Notes under the pieces: generated by a model | What the model saw: only the letters and a program-made list of their open reading frames with translations | Database searches by the model: none | Told to the model about the DNA's origin: nothing | Translations under genes and position numbers: made by a program | Shown: positions 47,651 to 56,754 of the stretch, one piece after another | Layout of the letters: each line of letters begins with the position of its first letter | How positions within the stretch are numbered: position 1 is the stretch's first letter | NCBI GenBank assembly: GCA_024636495.1 | Contig: JAGXGZ010000005.1 | Location: forward strand, 1-62,469 | Length of the DNA: 62,469 nucleotides | Source: Roseobacter sp. | GTDB lineage: Bacteria > Pseudomonadota > Alphaproteobacteria > Rhodobacterales > Rhodobacteraceae | Direction of reading: 5' to 3'

Positions 47651-47984
47651 TGTTGTCAGCCGGCGTGGGCGGCAGCAAGCTGTCGCTGTCGGGCAGAACC
47701 GGTGCAGTGTTTAAGGCTGGCGGTGTAGTGCCCAAGCGGTCGATCACGGAAGACCCTGCGGATTTTTCCGCCGCAATGATTGTCAGGGTGATCGACGTGA
47801 TGATGAAACAGATCGCAAGGATCCAAGTTATCTTGCCCATTGCTGTGGCAGCCGAGCGGCCAGATACCGCGCCGCCCCCGCCACCGCCCATACCAAGGCC
47901 GCCACCTTCTGACCGCTGAAGCAAGACAACTGCGATCAGGCCAAGGGCCAGAATAAGATGGACGATCAGGACAACGTTTTCCAT
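47625..47984 (-). CDS. secG: Preprotein translocase subunit SecG
   Basis: A 119-residue two-helix inner-membrane subunit of SecYEG. The first helix is VVLIVHLILALGLIAVVLLQ, then the Gly-rich loop GGLGMGGGGGGAVSGRSA and the second helix ITWILAICFIITSITL. The C-terminal tail is Pro/Thr-rich and periplasmic-side variable, and it lies partly in the tandem duplication. Confidence 0.9.
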   Translation of the reverse strand: MENVVLIVHLILALGLIAVVLLQRSEGGGLGMGGGGGGAVSGRSAATAMGKITWILAICFIITSITLTIIAAEKSAGSSVIDRLGTTPPALNTAPVLPDSDSLLPPTPADNTPQVPTAD

Positions 47985-48147
47985 GAATACCTACGGCTTT
48001 TGGATTTTAACTTCCGGGGTATCTAGGCATGTTTGCCCATGGGGGCAAGGGAGGATTGCCAAGAGTGCCCCTGAACTGCTGTGTGATGGCTTAGCGCGCT
48101 TGGCCTTTGGGCCAAGACGCCCCGCCCGCCATCCCAAAGCGATGCGT

Positions 48148-48543
48148 CTAGTCTTCTACGTCATCCACATCTGCCTGACCTGAAACGGCGCGGCGAAAAA
48201 TGCTCCAGCTCAGCCCGATGCCTAACACGAAACTCAAGGCGAAGAGGCCGAGCCAGACGTTAAAGCTGGAGTTATCCAGCCTCAGCACGCCAAGATCATA
48301 CAAGACCCACAGACTGGCGCTGACCACGGACAAAACAAGCAACATGCCCAGGCCCCCGATCGACCGAAGCGTTGCGCGCAGGTAAATAACGTAGCCGATA
48401 AACAAAAGCAGCCCAAGCAGAACGGCAATCGACATGTTCATCCGGCCATAATCGCGCGCCCACTGGACGTAGTTGAACTCGGTCGGATTAAACGTCACCG
48501 CAAGAAGAACGAAAGCGCAAAGCCATCTGATCAAAAAACCCAT
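48148..48543 (-). CDS. Small membrane protein, DUF6524-like
   Basis: About 131 residues with four hydrophobic segments (FLIRWLCAFVLLAVTF, MSIAVLLGLLLFIGYVIYL, GMLLVLSVVSASLWVLY, WLGLFALSFVLGIGLS) and an acidic tail. FNPTEFNYVQWARD after the first helix recalls DUF6524 proteins of Rhodobacterales. ATG 48543 (GGGA eight bases upstream) or 48558 could start it. Function is unknown. Confidence 0.65.
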   Translation of the reverse strand: MGFLIRWLCAFVLLAVTFNPTEFNYVQWARDYGRMNMSIAVLLGLLLFIGYVIYLRATLRSIGGLGMLLVLSVVSASLWVLYDLGVLRLDNSSFNVWLGLFALSFVLGIGLSWSIFRRAVSGQADVDDVED

Positions 48544-48560
48544 TCGCTTTATTCCCATTC

Positions 48561-48655
48561 TTCTCTGGCTTCCAAATATCCTCGCCGAAGGCATAAAAGT
48601 CTATGGGACATTTAAAAGATTTCGCCTTTGGCGAGGATATTTTTGAGCCAGAGAA
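48561..48655. repeat. Long imperfect hairpin built from two ATCCTCGCC repeats
   Basis: Arms 48561-48592 and 48624-48655 are reverse complements at 28 of 32 positions, with a 31-base loop. Core sequences are AAATATCCTCGCCGAAGGC and GCCTTTGGCGAGGATATTT. It separates two divergent genes and abuts the small membrane-protein start. A related single copy lies at 36661. It is probably a dispersed intergenic repeat of this lineage. Confidence 0.7.
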
Positions 48656-48737
48656 GCGAAGGTGTCATTTTGCAGTTTCAGTCCGGCGCTTGCGGGTCTA
48701 TACCGACGCGGGTTTGCACCTTTAAAGGAATATCATC

Positions 48738-50030
48738 ATGGCCAATGTCGTTGTTGTAGGCGCTCAGTGGGGCGACGAGGGAAAAGGCAAGATCGTCGAT
48801 TGGCTGAGCGAGCGGGCGGATGTGATCGCGCGCTTCCAAGGCGGGCATAACGCCGGACATACGCTGGTGATCGACGGCAAAGTTTTCAAGCTCAGCCTGT
48901 TGCCTTCTGGCATTGTGCGCGGCGGCAAGCTGTCGGTCATTGGAAACGGTGTTGTTCTGGACCCTTGGCATCTGGTGAAAGAAATCGCCATTCTGCGCGA
49001 ACAGGGCGTGACGATTACCCCAGAGACGCTGATGATTGCCGAAAACACGCCTCTGATCCTGCCGATCCATGGCGAGTTGGACCGCGCCCGCGAAGCGCAA
49101 AACAGTATTGCAAAGATCGGCACGACCGGGCGCGGCATTGGGCCGGCCTATGAGGATAAGGTCGGTCGCCGGTCTGTCCGCGTGGCCGATCTGGCAGATC
49201 ATGCAACACTTGAGCTGCGGGTGGATCGTGCGCTTGTGCACCACGATGCGCTGCGACGTGGATTGGGTCTTGAGCCGATCGACCGCGATGCCCTGCTGGC
49301 TGCATTGCGCGAGATCGCGCCATCGGTGCTGGAATATGCCGCCCCGGTTTGGAAAGTGCTCAACGAAAAGCGCAAGGCCGGAAAACGCATTCTGTTTGAA
49401 GGCGCACAAGGCGCGTTGCTCGATATCGACTTTGGAACCTATCCGTTCGTGACGTCGTCCAACGTGATTGCGGGCCAAGCGGCAACGGGAACCGGGATCG
49501 GGCCGGGTTCCATTGATTTTGTTTTGGGCATCGTAAAAGCCTACACAACGCGTGTCGGTGAGGGGCCGTTCCCTGCGGAATTGAAGGACGCCGACGGTCA
49601 GCGTCTTGGCGAACGGGGCCACGAATTTGGCACTGTCACAGGCCGCAAACGGCGCTGCGGCTGGTTCGATGCCGTGCTGGTGCGCCAAACATGCGCAACC
49701 TCGGGGGTCAACGGCATAGCCTTTACGAAACTTGACGTGCTTGACGGCTTTGAAACGCTCAAGATTTGCACAGCCTATGAATTGGATGGTGCGATGCTTG
49801 AGTATCTGCCCACGGCGGCAGATCAGCAGGCGCGCTGCACGCCGGTCTACGAAGAAATGCCCGGCTGGTCTGAATCGACCGAAGGCGCGCGCAGTTGGGC
49901 TGACTTGCCCGCCAACGCAATCAAGTATGTCCGCCGCGTTGAGGAATTGATCGGGTGTCCGGTTGCCCTGCTTTCAACCTCGCCCGAGCGTGAAGACACG
50001 ATTTTGGTAACGGACCCTTTTGCAGACTGA
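48738..50030 (+). CDS. purA: Adenylosuccinate synthetase
   Basis: Makes adenylosuccinate from IMP, aspartate and GTP in AMP synthesis. The 430-residue enzyme begins [21 protein letters not shown], with [18 protein letters not shown] and the later [17 protein letters not shown] block. AAAGGA precedes the ATG. Confidence 0.97.
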   Translation: MANVVVVGAQWGDEGKGKIVDWLSERADVIARFQGGHNAGHTLVIDGKVFKLSLLPSGIVRGGKLSVIGNGVVLDPWHLVKEIAILREQGVTITPETLMIAENTPLILPIHGELDRAREAQNSIAKIGTTGRGIGPAYEDKVGRRSVRVADLADHATLELRVDRALVHHDALRRGLGLEPIDRDALLAALREIAPSVLEYAAPVWKVLNEKRKAGKRILFEGAQGALLDIDFGTYPFVTSSNVIAGQAATGTGIGPGSIDFVLGIVKAYTTRVGEGPFPAELKDADGQRLGERGHEFGTVTGRKRRCGWFDAVLVRQTCATSGVNGIAFTKLDVLDGFETLKICTAYELDGAMLEYLPTAADQQARCTPVYEEMPGWSESTEGARSWADLPANAIKYVRRVEELIGCPVALLSTSPEREDTILVTDPFAD

Positions 50031-50093
50031 CGTTTGACTTTTATGCCTTTGGGGTCATCTACTCGACTGTAGCAACAAGCGGAGAATGGCAAC

Positions 50094-50324
50094 ATGGCGT
50101 TAAGTTATAAGGCGCGGCGCAGATGGGCATTGGTCATTCTTTTGATTGGACTGCCTGTTTATATTGTTGTCGCGGTGTCGATTATTGCGCTGTTTGATCG
50201 GCCGTCGTTTCTGGTTGAATTGCTGATCTATGTGGGGCTGGGGATCGTCTGGGCGATCCCGTTCAAATTCGTCTTCAAGGGCGTCGGTCAGCAAGACCCT
50301 GCCGAGGTTGACGGCGAAAACTAA
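50094..50324 (+). CDS. DUF2842 small membrane protein
   Basis: A 76-residue protein with two transmembrane segments (WALVILLIGLPVYIVVAVSI and LLIYVGLGIVWAIPF) and a conserved KARRRWAL start. GGAGAATGG lies upstream. The family is conserved in alphaproteobacteria but uncharacterised. A strong terminator follows directly. Confidence 0.85.
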   Translation: MALSYKARRRWALVILLIGLPVYIVVAVSIIALFDRPSFLVELLIYVGLGIVWAIPFKFVFKGVGQQDPAEVDGEN

Positions 50325-50354
50325 AAAAACGGCCCCCAGTGAGGGGCCGTTTTT
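50325..50354 (+). terminator. Rho-independent terminator after the DUF2842 gene
   Basis: AACGGCCCC and GGGGCCGTT pair with a 6-base loop. The stem is flanked by A-runs upstream and TTTTT downstream, so it may work in both directions toward the convergent 50382 gene. Confidence 0.85.
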
Positions 50355-50381
50355 GTGAGATCGATTAGATAAAACGTTGAC

Positions 50382-52373
50382 CTAGCCTACAGCGCGCTCA
50401 TCAGGCTGATAGCCGATCTTGTCAGACACTTTGAAACGGCCGCCATCAATTTTTTCCAGCTTGCCGGTGCGCAAAAGCATGCCAAAGGACCGCAAGCCGT
50501 CTTCGCGGCTAAAGTCTTCATCTCCGGCCAGGCGCACGGTGCTCATCAATTGGGGGCGTGAAAACTGGTCCAGTCCCTCAACGAATGCCATATAGGCAGC
50601 GGCTGCTTCCAACAGTTCGGGCAATGTTGTTGCACCCATCTCGCTTGCGAATTCGGCAAATCCGCCATCTACCTGTTCAGGGGCTTGGGCTGCGGGGGCA
50701 ACTGCGGCAACGCGGCGTGGGCTAACCGGAGGCGTGGGTGCTGTCGCTTCGGTATTGATCCGCTGTTCGGCGACCAGTTTCAACGGGGCAGGTCGGGCTT
50801 CTGCCGGGCGCTCTGTCGTGTCGGCTCTGGAAATGGGGCGACGTGGCTTGACCACCTCTGCAAGATCATGGCGATAAGCATCGTCAGCTTCGTCCGTTGT
50901 TTGCGGCGCACCCAACGCGATGTCCGCCTTTTTCGCCGCAACTGCTGCACGCAAATGGGCAATGGCATCACGGCGCACCGCGCTTTCGGGATCATCCATC
51001 TGGTTGTCGGTTTCCGCCAGAAGACGGTTCATATCCGAGCCTTGGTCGCTTTCGAGCGATGGCAATGTGCGACGCGGTTCAGCCTCGGCGTGGTTCTCGG
51101 CGACGCCTGCTTCGACGTCGGCTAGTTCGCGGGCCAGCTCATCTTCTTCAGCGGCCGTCAGGGATGACGGTGCCAGATCTTCATGTGTCACACCATCATC
51201 AGAGGCTTGCGAATCGATTGCGTCCAAGATGGAGTCAGACAGATCTGCATCTACATCGGTTTCGGAAATCAGTTGATCATCACCGGAGTATTCTTCCAGA
51301 TCACCCCGTGCGATGGCCTTTTCCAAATCGGCACGCTTGACTTTGATCACCCGCCCAAGTGGCGCGGTCGCGTTCTTCTGGTCGATTACAGGTTCGTCCA
51401 GAGCGTCCTGCGCTGTGTCGTCTGCGTCGAACAGGTTTTCACCTGCTATATCATCTTCGATGACACCGTCATCATCGGCGGCAATGCTTTCTTCGGGGTG
51501 ATCATCGTCACCGGCTTGCGCGTCCAGACGGCTGATCAGCGCGCTGACGTCATCCTCTTCATCCGCTGGCGCTGATGCTGCGGCGTCATCTTCGCTAAGT
51601 GCGGTTTCGATATCCTTAACGGCGTCAGCGACGAAATCCTTTTTCGGAGAAGCGGCACCTTTTTCGTCTTCCGCATGCTGGTCTTCGGTATAGTCGGCTT
51701 CGGCCTGATCGGCTTCGTGTCGGGACACCACTGATCGAATACGCTGGAGTTTTGCTGCAATGCTGCTGCTCACGGGCGAATCGACCGACAGTACTCCGTC
51801 TTCTTCATTAACCTGCATCGAAGCGGTTTCGTCAAAGAACGCCTTGATTTCCTCGTCGGCCTGACCTGGAACGATATCGATCTCTGCAAGGTCGAACTTT
51901 GGCGCGTTAGCAACAGGCTCGTCGGTGACTTTGACCAAATCGGGCGCGGTTTCTGCGACTGCGGCACTGGCCGTGTCAGCCACGTTCTCTGCGCTCTCTT
52001 CAGTCGCGGCTTTGGCCGCAGGTGGTTGCGTTTCAGTCAGCGCACTTACGGCGGCAGTGGCGAGGGTCGTGTCACTTTTGGTGATCTCGACCGGTTTTGG
52101 AACCCCCGACGCGGTTTCTTCCCGTGCGCTTAGGACGATGTTGCCATCTTGTCTGCGGGCTTCGACCCGGCGCGAAATTTCCTTTTGCGCGATATGAGCC
52201 AGCATTTCAGCATCGGGCTGTGACGGCTCCGCCCCAAAGTAGCGGTCTTCGGCGGCCAGATCGCGAAAATATTCTGCAATCGCTTTCATGGTGCCGAATG
52301 AATCGTCAAACCCCTCTAGCGTACACGAGAACGTGCCGTAGGAGACCGTCAGAATTTTATTATTATTCATCAT
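50382..52373 (-). CDS. Large acidic protein with conserved termini, sometimes labelled CheA-like
   Basis: A 663-residue protein. The conserved N-terminal 80 residues include ILTVSYGTFSCTLEGFDDSF and AIAEYFRDLAAEDRYFGAEP. A long acidic, low-complexity, probably disordered middle follows (many Asp, Glu and Ala). The C-terminal domain has LPELLEAAAAYMAFVEGLDQF and FRSFGML-like RSFGMLLRTG. No His-kinase motifs are visible, so the CheA label used for relatives seems wrong. Function is unknown. Confidence 0.7.
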   Translation of the reverse strand: MMNNNKILTVSYGTFSCTLEGFDDSFGTMKAIAEYFRDLAAEDRYFGAEPSQPDAEMLAHIAQKEISRRVEARRQDGNIVLSAREETASGVPKPVEITKSDTTLATAAVSALTETQPPAAKAATEESAENVADTASAAVAETAPDLVKVTDEPVANAPKFDLAEIDIVPGQADEEIKAFFDETASMQVNEEDGVLSVDSPVSSSIAAKLQRIRSVVSRHEADQAEADYTEDQHAEDEKGAASPKKDFVADAVKDIETALSEDDAAASAPADEEDDVSALISRLDAQAGDDDHPEESIAADDDGVIEDDIAGENLFDADDTAQDALDEPVIDQKNATAPLGRVIKVKRADLEKAIARGDLEEYSGDDQLISETDVDADLSDSILDAIDSQASDDGVTHEDLAPSSLTAAEEDELARELADVEAGVAENHAEAEPRRTLPSLESDQGSDMNRLLAETDNQMDDPESAVRRDAIAHLRAAVAAKKADIALGAPQTTDEADDAYRHDLAEVVKPRRPISRADTTERPAEARPAPLKLVAEQRINTEATAPTPPVSPRRVAAVAPAAQAPEQVDGGFAEFASEMGATTLPELLEAAAAYMAFVEGLDQFSRPQLMSTVRLAGDEDFSREDGLRSFGMLLRTGKLEKIDGGRFKVSDKIGYQPDERAVG

Positions 52374-52495
52374 CGGATGCTCGTCCTCTGCCTTTATGCA
52401 AGGTACTGTTTACCATGAGCTTCAAGACGAAAGCGGCTCGAATATGTGCCCGATCGGGTATCATTTAGTGTCATCATTGTGATTGGTTTCCAAAA

Positions 52496-53203
52496 ATGAG
52501 GGAAAACCCATTGAAAGAACGTATTGTCGTCAGTTCCAGCCCAGTTACCCTGATCGGGGGGGGGGCGGGGCAAGTTTCGGACTTGATGGAAGCCTTGCGT
52601 CTTGCGCCAGTTTGCGTTGCCGCTGATAGCGGAGCCGAGTTGGCAAGGCAGGCCGGTATTACGCTTGAAGCAGTGATTGGTGATTTTGATTCCGTTACAG
52701 CAGACACACTTTCGCAGATCCCCCCAGACCGACAAATTAGAGTAAGTGAACAGGAAACGACGGATTTTGACAAGGCCTTAGCGTGTATTGACGCGCCTTT
52801 GGTGGTCGGTGTCGGATTTCTAGGCGGCCGCGTCGATCATCAACTCGCGGCGTTGCACACCCTCGCGACATACGCGCACCGCCCGTGTATTTTGATCGCA
52901 AAGACCGAGATCATGTTCATCGCCCCGCCTGTTATTACGCTTCCCACTGAAAAGGGCGATGTGGTTTCCTTGTTTCCACTGGGGCCTGTGACGGGGCGCA
53001 GCGACGGTCTTGAGTGGCCCATTGACGGGGTTGCATTCGACCCGCTTTCAAAGATCGGCACTTCGAACCGGGCGCTTGGGCCGGTGACGTTGGAAGCTAG
53101 TGCGCCGCGGGTTATTCTGATCGTGCCGCGCAGGCTTATTCAGCCGGTTGTGCAAGCGCTTGTACATTCAGACGCCGTTGGATGGCCCCCTCGCGCAGGA
53201 TGA
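52496..53203 (+). CDS. Thiamine diphosphokinase
   Basis: Transfers diphosphate from ATP to thiamine. A 235-residue protein with VAADSGAELARQAGI, the metal-binding IGDFDSV and the TTDFDKALA motif, then GFLGGRVDHQLA: the complete thiN-type catalytic set. Its 3' end overlaps the convergent EamA gene by 68 bp. It is divergent from the large acidic protein gene. Confidence 0.92.
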   Translation: MRENPLKERIVVSSSPVTLIGGGAGQVSDLMEALRLAPVCVAADSGAELARQAGITLEAVIGDFDSVTADTLSQIPPDRQIRVSEQETTDFDKALACIDAPLVVGVGFLGGRVDHQLAALHTLATYAHRPCILIAKTEIMFIAPPVITLPTEKGDVVSLFPLGPVTGRSDGLEWPIDGVAFDPLSKIGTSNRALGPVTLEASAPRVILIVPRRLIQPVVQALVHSDAVGWPPRAG

Positions 53204-54065
53204 TAAACAGTCCGGCGGCCATCGTGATCGCGATGCCAACCGTGGCCAGCGGGTTTGGAAAATCGCCAAAAACAAGCAGCCCGATTACAGTAGCAAACGG
53301 AATTTCAAGGTATTGCATGGGGGCCAGGGTCGCCGAGGGGGCATAGCGCAACGACCATGTCATCAAAAGATGTGCGACACTGCCCAGCACCCCGATCCCC
53401 AAAAGCAGCGCCCATTGTACCTTGCTTGGGCTGATGATTTCAAACGCTGCGATGTTCAGTTTGGGACCAAGCCAGATCAGTGGCACCATCAATAGAATGG
53501 CCATAAAACCACTGACGGCCTGTAAACTGATCGGGTCCGTGTGCTTGGCGATTTTTCGTGTCACCAACATAAACACCGAAAAATTCGCAGCCACAAAGAC
53601 TGGCAAAAGTGCAGGCCAGCCAACCTGAACAAAACTGGGCTGAATGACCAGCACAGTACCAATAAACCCGACGATACAGGCAAGCAGCCTTTTGCTGCCA
53701 ACCTCCTCGTTCAGGACGTATTTCCCCAAGACCAGCATGAAAAAGGGCATGACAAAAACGATGGCAACCGCATCGGCGAGGGGCAGATAGGTGAGCGCCG
53801 TAAACATCGCTGCAATCCCGATGATATGCAGCAGGGTGCGCAAAAATGTCAGCCAAAGCGTGGTCCCAGACATGCGCCACGCCCGGCGGGTGCCCCAGAC
53901 CAGCGGAACCAACAGAACCAGTTGGACGGCGAAACGGATCAAAACGACCTGCGCGATTGGCACGGACGTGCCCAACAGTTTTGCAATCGCATCGCCAATG
54001 GGGGCCAGAATGCAGAACCCAAGCATCAGCATAATCCCGATCAGGGGTTTGTCAGCATGTATCAT
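53136..54065 (-). CDS. EamA/DMT-family transporter
   Basis: A 309-residue inner-membrane protein of ten hydrophobic segments in two EamA repeats (GIMLMLGFCILAPIGDAIAK and LLGIGVLGSVAHLLMTWSL regions). DMT transporters export metabolites or drugs; the substrate is unknown. ATG 54065 (MIHADKP) is preferred over 54092. Its last 68 bp overlap thiamine diphosphokinase. Confidence 0.85.
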   Translation of the reverse strand: MIHADKPLIGIMLMLGFCILAPIGDAIAKLLGTSVPIAQVVLIRFAVQLVLLVPLVWGTRRAWRMSGTTLWLTFLRTLLHIIGIAAMFTALTYLPLADAVAIVFVMPFFMLVLGKYVLNEEVGSKRLLACIVGFIGTVLVIQPSFVQVGWPALLPVFVAANFSVFMLVTRKIAKHTDPISLQAVSGFMAILLMVPLIWLGPKLNIAAFEIISPSKVQWALLLGIGVLGSVAHLLMTWSLRYAPSATLAPMQYLEIPFATVIGLLVFGDFPNPLATVGIAITMAAGLFIILREGAIQRRLNVQALAQPAE

Positions 54066-54181
54066 TGCGCGATCCAGATCAAAATAAAACAACCAATGCG
54101 GGTATATTGCTGCCAGTCGTTTCCAATGTAAAAGGTTTAATTCTAGAAAATGCTTTTCGGCAAACTTTCACCGACGCTGCA

Positions 54182-55576
54182 TCACGCGGCGGGTCTGCTT
54201 AACAACACGCAATTGCGGCCCCGGCTTTTTGCGGCGTAAAGCGCTTTGTCGGCTCGGTCGATCAGCCCGGCTGTATTGGCCGCATTGGCTAAATCGGCGG
54301 CGCTGACCATGCACACACCAATGCTGATCGTGACGGTCACGGGGGTTTGGCTTCCCGGGATGACGAAAGGCGTTTGCTCGAACGAGCGGCAAAGCCGTCT
54401 GGCTACAGCGGTCGCGTTCTTTTCACTGGTCGCAGGCAACAGGAGTAAAAACTCTTCTCCGCCCAACCTTGCAGCGGTGTCACTGGGGCGTAGATGCGCG
54501 CGCAGCCTGCGGGCCGTCTCAACCAAAACTGCATCGCCTGACGCATGTCCAAACCGGTCATTGATCCGTTTGAAGTGGTCCATGTCCGCCATCATCACGG
54601 CAAACGGAGAGTCTTTTGGATTTACGGTGCGGGTCTGACGGGTCAACTCTGCCAAGGCATACCGCCGGTTATAAAGCCCCGTCAGAGGGTCGAATATGGC
54701 CTCGCGCAGCCCGATATCCACGCTTGCGCGAATGCGATCGACTTGACGCTTGCGGGTCAACAACGCGGCAAGCCGCAATTGCAATTCGCGCAGGTTAAAC
54801 CCATGTGGCATCAGATCGTCTGCCCCCAGATCAAGCGCATTGGCCGCAACTTCGGCGTTGGGGTTGGTTTGAACCGCGATAATGCCGCAATGGCGGGTTC
54901 CGGCATTGGCGCGAATGGATGATATCAAATGCAACTGGTCTTTGATTGCGTCGCCGTCTTGGGGCAGGACAAGGACAAAGACGTCAGGAATGACAGCCCG
55001 CGTCAGGCAGGTCATCGCGTCGCCTGTGTCGCAGACAGAAATCTTGTGGGACTGTGCATGGCGCAATTGGGTCGCCCAAATGTGGTTGAGGCCTTTGTCA
55101 TTACCCACCACCTGAATATCGCCCGGCAGCTCGAAAGGGGCGGGCGGGTCGGCCAGACCAAAGGCGCGGCTTGCTTCGGCGCGCATGTGCCAACGCTCTG
55201 TGGAATGATAAAGGCGGATCATGCTGCGCACCCGGCTGAGCAGCAGCGTGTCTTCTACAGGCTTCACCAACACATCTTGTGCACCATGAGACAGGAACAA
55301 CTGCCGCAAGGCTGCATCTTCGCTGTCCCCAAACGCAATCACCGGAATACGGTTTGCTTTGGGCAGGGCCGCAAGCCCATCCAAAAGGGCAGTCGCATCC
55401 GCATCGCTTAATGTAAACGCCGAGATTACAAGATCCGGCGTGTCGCGGCTGGCATGAAAAAGCGCCTCTGTCACAGAGGTTGCCTGACGCACGTCATAGA
55501 AAGCCGAAGCCAGTTTTGTCTTGAGCACAATCCTGTTTGTGGCGATGGGATCAACGATGAGGATCTTGCCCTGCAC
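54182..55576 (-). CDS. pleD: PleD-like diguanylate cyclase with degenerate receiver domains
   Basis: A 464-residue protein with REC-REC-GGDEF layout, starting at GTG 55576 with AAGGAAGG upstream. The GGDEF domain is active-looking: DMDHFKRINDRFGH, RLGGEEF, and a product-inhibition RxxD site (RPSD) five residues before GGEEF. In the first receiver the phosphoacceptor position (53) is Ala (DLVISAFTL) and the second of the usual acidic pair is Pro (VDP). The second receiver also lacks a clear acceptor. It makes c-di-GMP, probably without classical phosphorylation control. Confidence 0.85.
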   Translation of the reverse strand: MQGKILIVDPIATNRIVLKTKLASAFYDVRQATSVTEALFHASRDTPDLVISAFTLSDADATALLDGLAALPKANRIPVIAFGDSEDAALRQLFLSHGAQDVLVKPVEDTLLLSRVRSMIRLYHSTERWHMRAEASRAFGLADPPAPFELPGDIQVVGNDKGLNHIWATQLRHAQSHKISVCDTGDAMTCLTRAVIPDVFVLVLPQDGDAIKDQLHLISSIRANAGTRHCGIIAVQTNPNAEVAANALDLGADDLMPHGFNLRELQLRLAALLTRKRQVDRIRASVDIGLREAIFDPLTGLYNRRYALAELTRQTRTVNPKDSPFAVMMADMDHFKRINDRFGHASGDAVLVETARRLRAHLRPSDTAARLGGEEFLLLLPATSEKNATAVARRLCRSFEQTPFVIPGSQTPVTVTISIGVCMVSAADLANAANTAGLIDRADKALYAAKSRGRNCVLLSRPAA

Positions 55577-55678
55577 TTGCCTTCCTTTCCCACAAAATTT
55601 AACTGATGACGTGATCTGTTGTTGACCCAATAGGTTAATAAAGTGTTGCGAAATGTCATAAACGATAGGACTGCGCCC

Positions 55679-55960
55679 ATGCTTAAGCAGGAAGCCGCTG
55701 AAACCTTTGGGCTACAGGCCTTGGCCTGGCTGGCCGCAAACGAAGACTTGATGCCTGTGTTTATGGACGCATCAGGGGCCAGCGCAGACGATTTGCGGGT
55801 TCAGGCGTCAGATCCGGCGTTCTTGGGGGCCGTGCTTGATTTTCTGATGATGAACGATGCTTGGGTGATTGGCTTTTGCGACTCAATCAAAGCGCCCTAT
55901 GAACGTGTCATGCAGGCGCGGCAGTCTTTGCCGGGCGGGGAACAGGTGAATTGGACATGA
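55679..55960 (+). CDS. DUF3572 protein
   Basis: A 93-residue helical protein (MLKQEAAETFGLQALAWLA, AFLGAVLDFLMMND) of the DUF3572 family, function unknown. It sits divergent to the pleD-like gene, and its stop overlaps the HAD phosphatase start as ATGA. Confidence 0.85.
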   Translation: MLKQEAAETFGLQALAWLAANEDLMPVFMDASGASADDLRVQASDPAFLGAVLDFLMMNDAWVIGFCDSIKAPYERVMQARQSLPGGEQVNWT

Positions 55961-56658
55961 CTGCGATCAAAGGCATTTTGTTCGACAAGGACGGCACGCT
56001 GTTCGATTTTGCCGAGACTTGGGAAGCATGGGCCAACGCCTTCCTGATCCGCCTGAGCAAAGGCGACATTGGCCGTGCCACCGACCTTGGCGCCACGGTT
56101 GGCTTTGATTTTACCGCCAACCGGTTCTTGCACGATAGCATTGTAATCGCGGGAACCCCCGGTGAGGTCGTGGCCGTCTTGTCCCCGCATGTGCCCGAGC
56201 TGTCGTCCGAAGCGCTTTTGAGCTTGCTCAACGAAGAGGCCGAACGCGCACCGCAAAGCGAAGTGACCCCGCTGGTGCCCTTTCTTGAGGGGCTGAAGGC
56301 CCGCGGATTGCGTTTGGGCGTTGCGACCAATGACGCCGAAGTGCCTGCTTTGGCGCATCTGGGTAAATCCCACGTCACGCATTTGTTCGATTTCATTGCC
56401 GGATTTGACAGTGGTCATGGCGGAAAGCCCGGTCCGGGTCAGCTGCTGGCCTTTGCCGCCAAGGTCGGTCTGGACCCAAGTCAAATCGCAATGATCGGCG
56501 ATAGTACCCACGATTTGCTGGCTGCCAAAGCTGCCGGGATGATACGGGTGGCCGTGCTGACCGGCATGGCAACGGCAGAGGATTTGGCACCGCATGCGGA
56601 TGTTGTCTTGGCCGATATCACCCATCTGCCGAATTGGCTTGATGGGGTGGATCGCTAG
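55957..56658 (+). CDS. HAD-family phosphatase, phosphoglycolate phosphatase-like
   Basis: A 233-residue HAD hydrolase. Motif I is GILFDKDGTLFDF, motif II is GVATND, and motif III/IV is PGPGQLL and MIGDSTHDLLAAKAAG. Gph-like enzymes remove 2-phosphoglycolate, but substrate range in the family is wide. It is coupled to the DUF3572 gene by a 4-bp overlap. Confidence 0.85.
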   Translation: MTAIKGILFDKDGTLFDFAETWEAWANAFLIRLSKGDIGRATDLGATVGFDFTANRFLHDSIVIAGTPGEVVAVLSPHVPELSSEALLSLLNEEAERAPQSEVTPLVPFLEGLKARGLRLGVATNDAEVPALAHLGKSHVTHLFDFIAGFDSGHGGKPGPGQLLAFAAKVGLDPSQIAMIGDSTHDLLAAKAAGMIRVAVLTGMATAEDLAPHADVVLADITHLPNWLDGVDR

Positions 56659-56754
56659 GTCAACCACACGCGAAAAACGACACATCCCGTCGGTAACGGG
56701 AACGCCAGCACGTGTTGGATGATGCTTTCTGAAACTGATTTTCAGGAGAAAGCC

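Noticed and set aside
48678..49688. 336-codon minus-strand open frame
   Set aside because: It lies entirely over purA and reads as antisense low-complexity sequence.
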